Of a stretch of DNA of 64,000 nucleotides, positions 61,585 through 64,000 are shown in pieces; position 1 is the first letter of the stretch, and the number at the start of each line of letters is the position of its first letter. The DNA is from Monarcha castaneiventris obscurior (lineage: Eukaryota; Chordata; Aves; Passeriformes; Monarchidae): positions 4,401,501-4,465,500 of the forward strand of contig JAMPIT010000481.1 of assembly GCA_026261815.1 (NCBI GenBank), read 5' to 3'. The translations under genes and the position numbers were made by a program. The notes under the pieces are model-generated. The model made no database searches. It was not told where the DNA came from and saw only the letters and a list, made by a program, of their open reading frames with translations.

Positions 61585-64000
61585 AGGCACCCGCTGAAAC
61601 TTGGTGGGGATATCCAATAAATCTCTGCTTTGCTAGGAAATGAAAGGCAATTTTATGTTATTAATGTTTGTCGGAGCAAATAGAAATGAAATAGCAATGA
61701 AATATGAAATGATGTGTCGGGAGGTGCCAATAAATGGATCCAGGCTGAGGGGACATCCTGGTGCTGATGCCACCAAGGAGCACCAGGAACACCCCAAACA
61801 CTGGGCAGGAGCTGGATGGGGAGGTGACAGCTTAAAAAGCACAAAGTAAATGGAAAAAAAAAATGCTAAACAGCAGCAAATATCACTGGGAATGCACGTG
61901 GCTAAAGGAAACCCCTGCTGGGGAGCAGGAGAAGCAGGGGCTGAGTTCTGAGTTTCATTCCAGATCAATTTGGCCACCACGGTGCAATATCAGAGGGAAA
62001 AGACTGGGTTTTGAGCTTTTTTAAAACTCTGGCAGCTCTGTGTCCAATGAAAAGCTGAGTATAAATTGTATTTTGTGCCCTTAGCTAACTTAACTTAACA
62101 AGAACTTAAGACAGGAAAAAACTCACAAGCAACCATGCCAGAATTTAAAATATCCTAAAACCTCCTTCATCCCCAGGTAGTTTGTGCCTGCACTAATGAG
62201 GTGCCAGAGAAGTGATGCAGAGGGAAAAATAGGAGCTGTAATCTCCCTGACTATTCCTAAATATCACAATTCCTCCATGGCCACATCCTATAGGAATGAA
62301 CTGTGAGGAGGATAATCTGGGAGAGGATAATTCCAAACTTTCTGCAATCTCACAGCAACATCCACAAGAAATAGATCTTCAACTGTAGCTCTGTCAAGTT
62401 GAATGAACTGAGCAAAATTAATTCTGCAGCTGATTTTCCTACCACTTGTCCAAAATCAAATATCCTGACTGCAATAAAATGTGTCATTAGGACCAAAATT
62501 CTTCTACACTGGAGTCCATGTAGCTCTTTTAGATAAAAATAGTGACTCTTGGTATTTTTATTTTAAAACAGTAATTTTTAGTATTTCTATTTGTCTGCAC
62601 GTGTGTTGCAGCAGCATTTTCTGCAAAGCAAAGCCAACTCCTAGAAATGCCATCCTGAACATCTCCAGCTCACCCATTACTCTCCAAGAGCTGAAATGGC
62701 CACAGTTATTCCTCTTGGGTAGCACACATAAAAACCACCTGATTATTTCTTCAATCCCTACAAGAAGAAACAAGCCCTAAGTTTAAAACCTCTCCCAGAG
62801 GCAGTTTGATCCCTGACATGTCAACACTGGTGCTGGGACACATTTTCAGAAGCAAATCAAAGCTTTTCCGGCTGAACTTTTAACAGCAAGATTAAAAACT
62901 GGGGAGGAATGTCCTTTTGCAACAGAGCTGGAACTGAAAGTTTTATTATTTTCCCCCCAAGTGTTAATAAAAAGCAGTGTTGGAATTGCCAGCAGTCCTT
63001 GGCCATGTGTGTTGGGATTAATAATTTTCCTCTGAGTTGATTGTACCCAAAGGCAGTCAGGTTTTATCTGATATATAAATACATATTTGTGTGCTGGAGG
63101 TTGCTGTTCAAAGGCCAGGAGCTTGGTTAAATTCAGACTTATCCCAGATACCCAAGGGACAGCAGAAATTTAAACTCTAATTAAAAAAAAAGAACAAACT
63201 TGTGCTCTCTGTCAGAGCATTGTAAGTCATGTGCAGAACCCTGTTTGTCACAGATAAGGCAGGAAAAGCAGCCACATTTGATGATTTGGTGGAATTCTGT
63301 CCTGTGCCTGAAGGGTAAAACTTGTCAGACCCCAAAATTCACTGAACAAGGTTTTTCCTCGCTTTGCTGGGCCGTGTTGAGAAATCCAACAGGAATTTTT
63401 CCTTAAGGAACGGCTGGGAGCAGTCCTGGCCTAGCCTGGAGTCCAACTCTGAGCACATCCTGATGTTCTCCTCACGTTTATAATTTTTTATTGCACCTTT
63501 TATCAGCTGGATGAAATTGCCCTTAATGCAAACCTGTTTGATCTCCTGCTGAGGGAACCTTCCCCAGCCTGTGTTTGGGGGTCTGTGCAGCCCCATTAGC
63601 AGCTAAAGTTTAATTACAAAATAATTTGGTTTTCTGCATGACTCACGCAATCTAAATAAAGACAAAGTTGGTTGTAAATAATTTCTGTCAGGCCTTATTA
63701 TTCCTATATATATTCATTTTTTTTTTTTCTCTCTCATGAATCAGACTATTAGAATGACATTAGATAAATTATCTGAACCACTGACTCATGCAAACCAAAC
63801 TGCTCAGCTCTGTTGTTCCTACAGAAAATGTGGCTTCAGTATTCAGAATTCAGTCTCTTTTTGCTCTTGGAAGTGATTTTATTATCACAAAATTATCAGT
63901 GCTTCGGCTACACACCACTTCCTGTAATTACTGAATAATTATCCACCCCATTTGTATTGTGGAGTGTAAAGGGATCCCAGATCTGCTCTACAAAATGTGG

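Larger units (their letters stand above)
57394..64000. other. Intergenic DNA to the window end
   Basis: Contents are one CR1 piece (60165-60275), a palindromic X-box-like site (61571-61584) and a T-tract at about 63716-63729. I see no exon, RNA gene or other transposon. Confidence 0.6.

Overview
This is vertebrate nuclear DNA, almost certainly from a bird. It has short exons with GT/AG splice sites and long introns, at least eight fragments of CR1 retrotransposons (the main avian LINE), solo retroviral LTRs, and many GC-rich minisatellites. There are no bacterial operons, CRISPR arrays or prophage genes. A passerine is plausible from the LTR and minisatellite content, but I cannot prove that from the sequence.

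The only protein-coding gene I can support is DOK5 (docking protein 5) on the minus strand. Its first five coding exons lie at 25570-25505, 9546-9439, 1892-1778, 1689-1570 and 858-669. Reading phases join perfectly across all four introns (15,958, 7,546, 88 and 711 bp). They encode residues 1-199 of a protein of about 306 residues: the whole PH domain and the first two thirds of the phosphotyrosine-binding (PTB) domain. The remaining exons lie beyond the left edge. The 5' end of the gene sits in a CpG-rich region (about 24.8-26.7 kb) that also holds a GAGCT-type pentamer array and a large G-rich minisatellite just upstream of the start codon.

From about 26.9 kb to 64 kb I find no coding exon. 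This is upstream intergenic DNA. It holds two copies of one LTR in opposite orientation (30695-31346 and 33881-34421), another solo LTR (38998-39436), several CR1 fragments, a CR1 copy with an internal array of 20 repeats (42436-43515), a higher-order minisatellite (49711-50775), an 81-bp tandem array (57000-57393), and a long inverted repeat (51458-51699 with 53022-53283) flanking a possible conserved regulatory element.

I did not find an undescribed multi-gene system. The notable features are structural: repeat-born open frames, inverted repeat pairs, and the unusual promoter-proximal DNA of DOK5.
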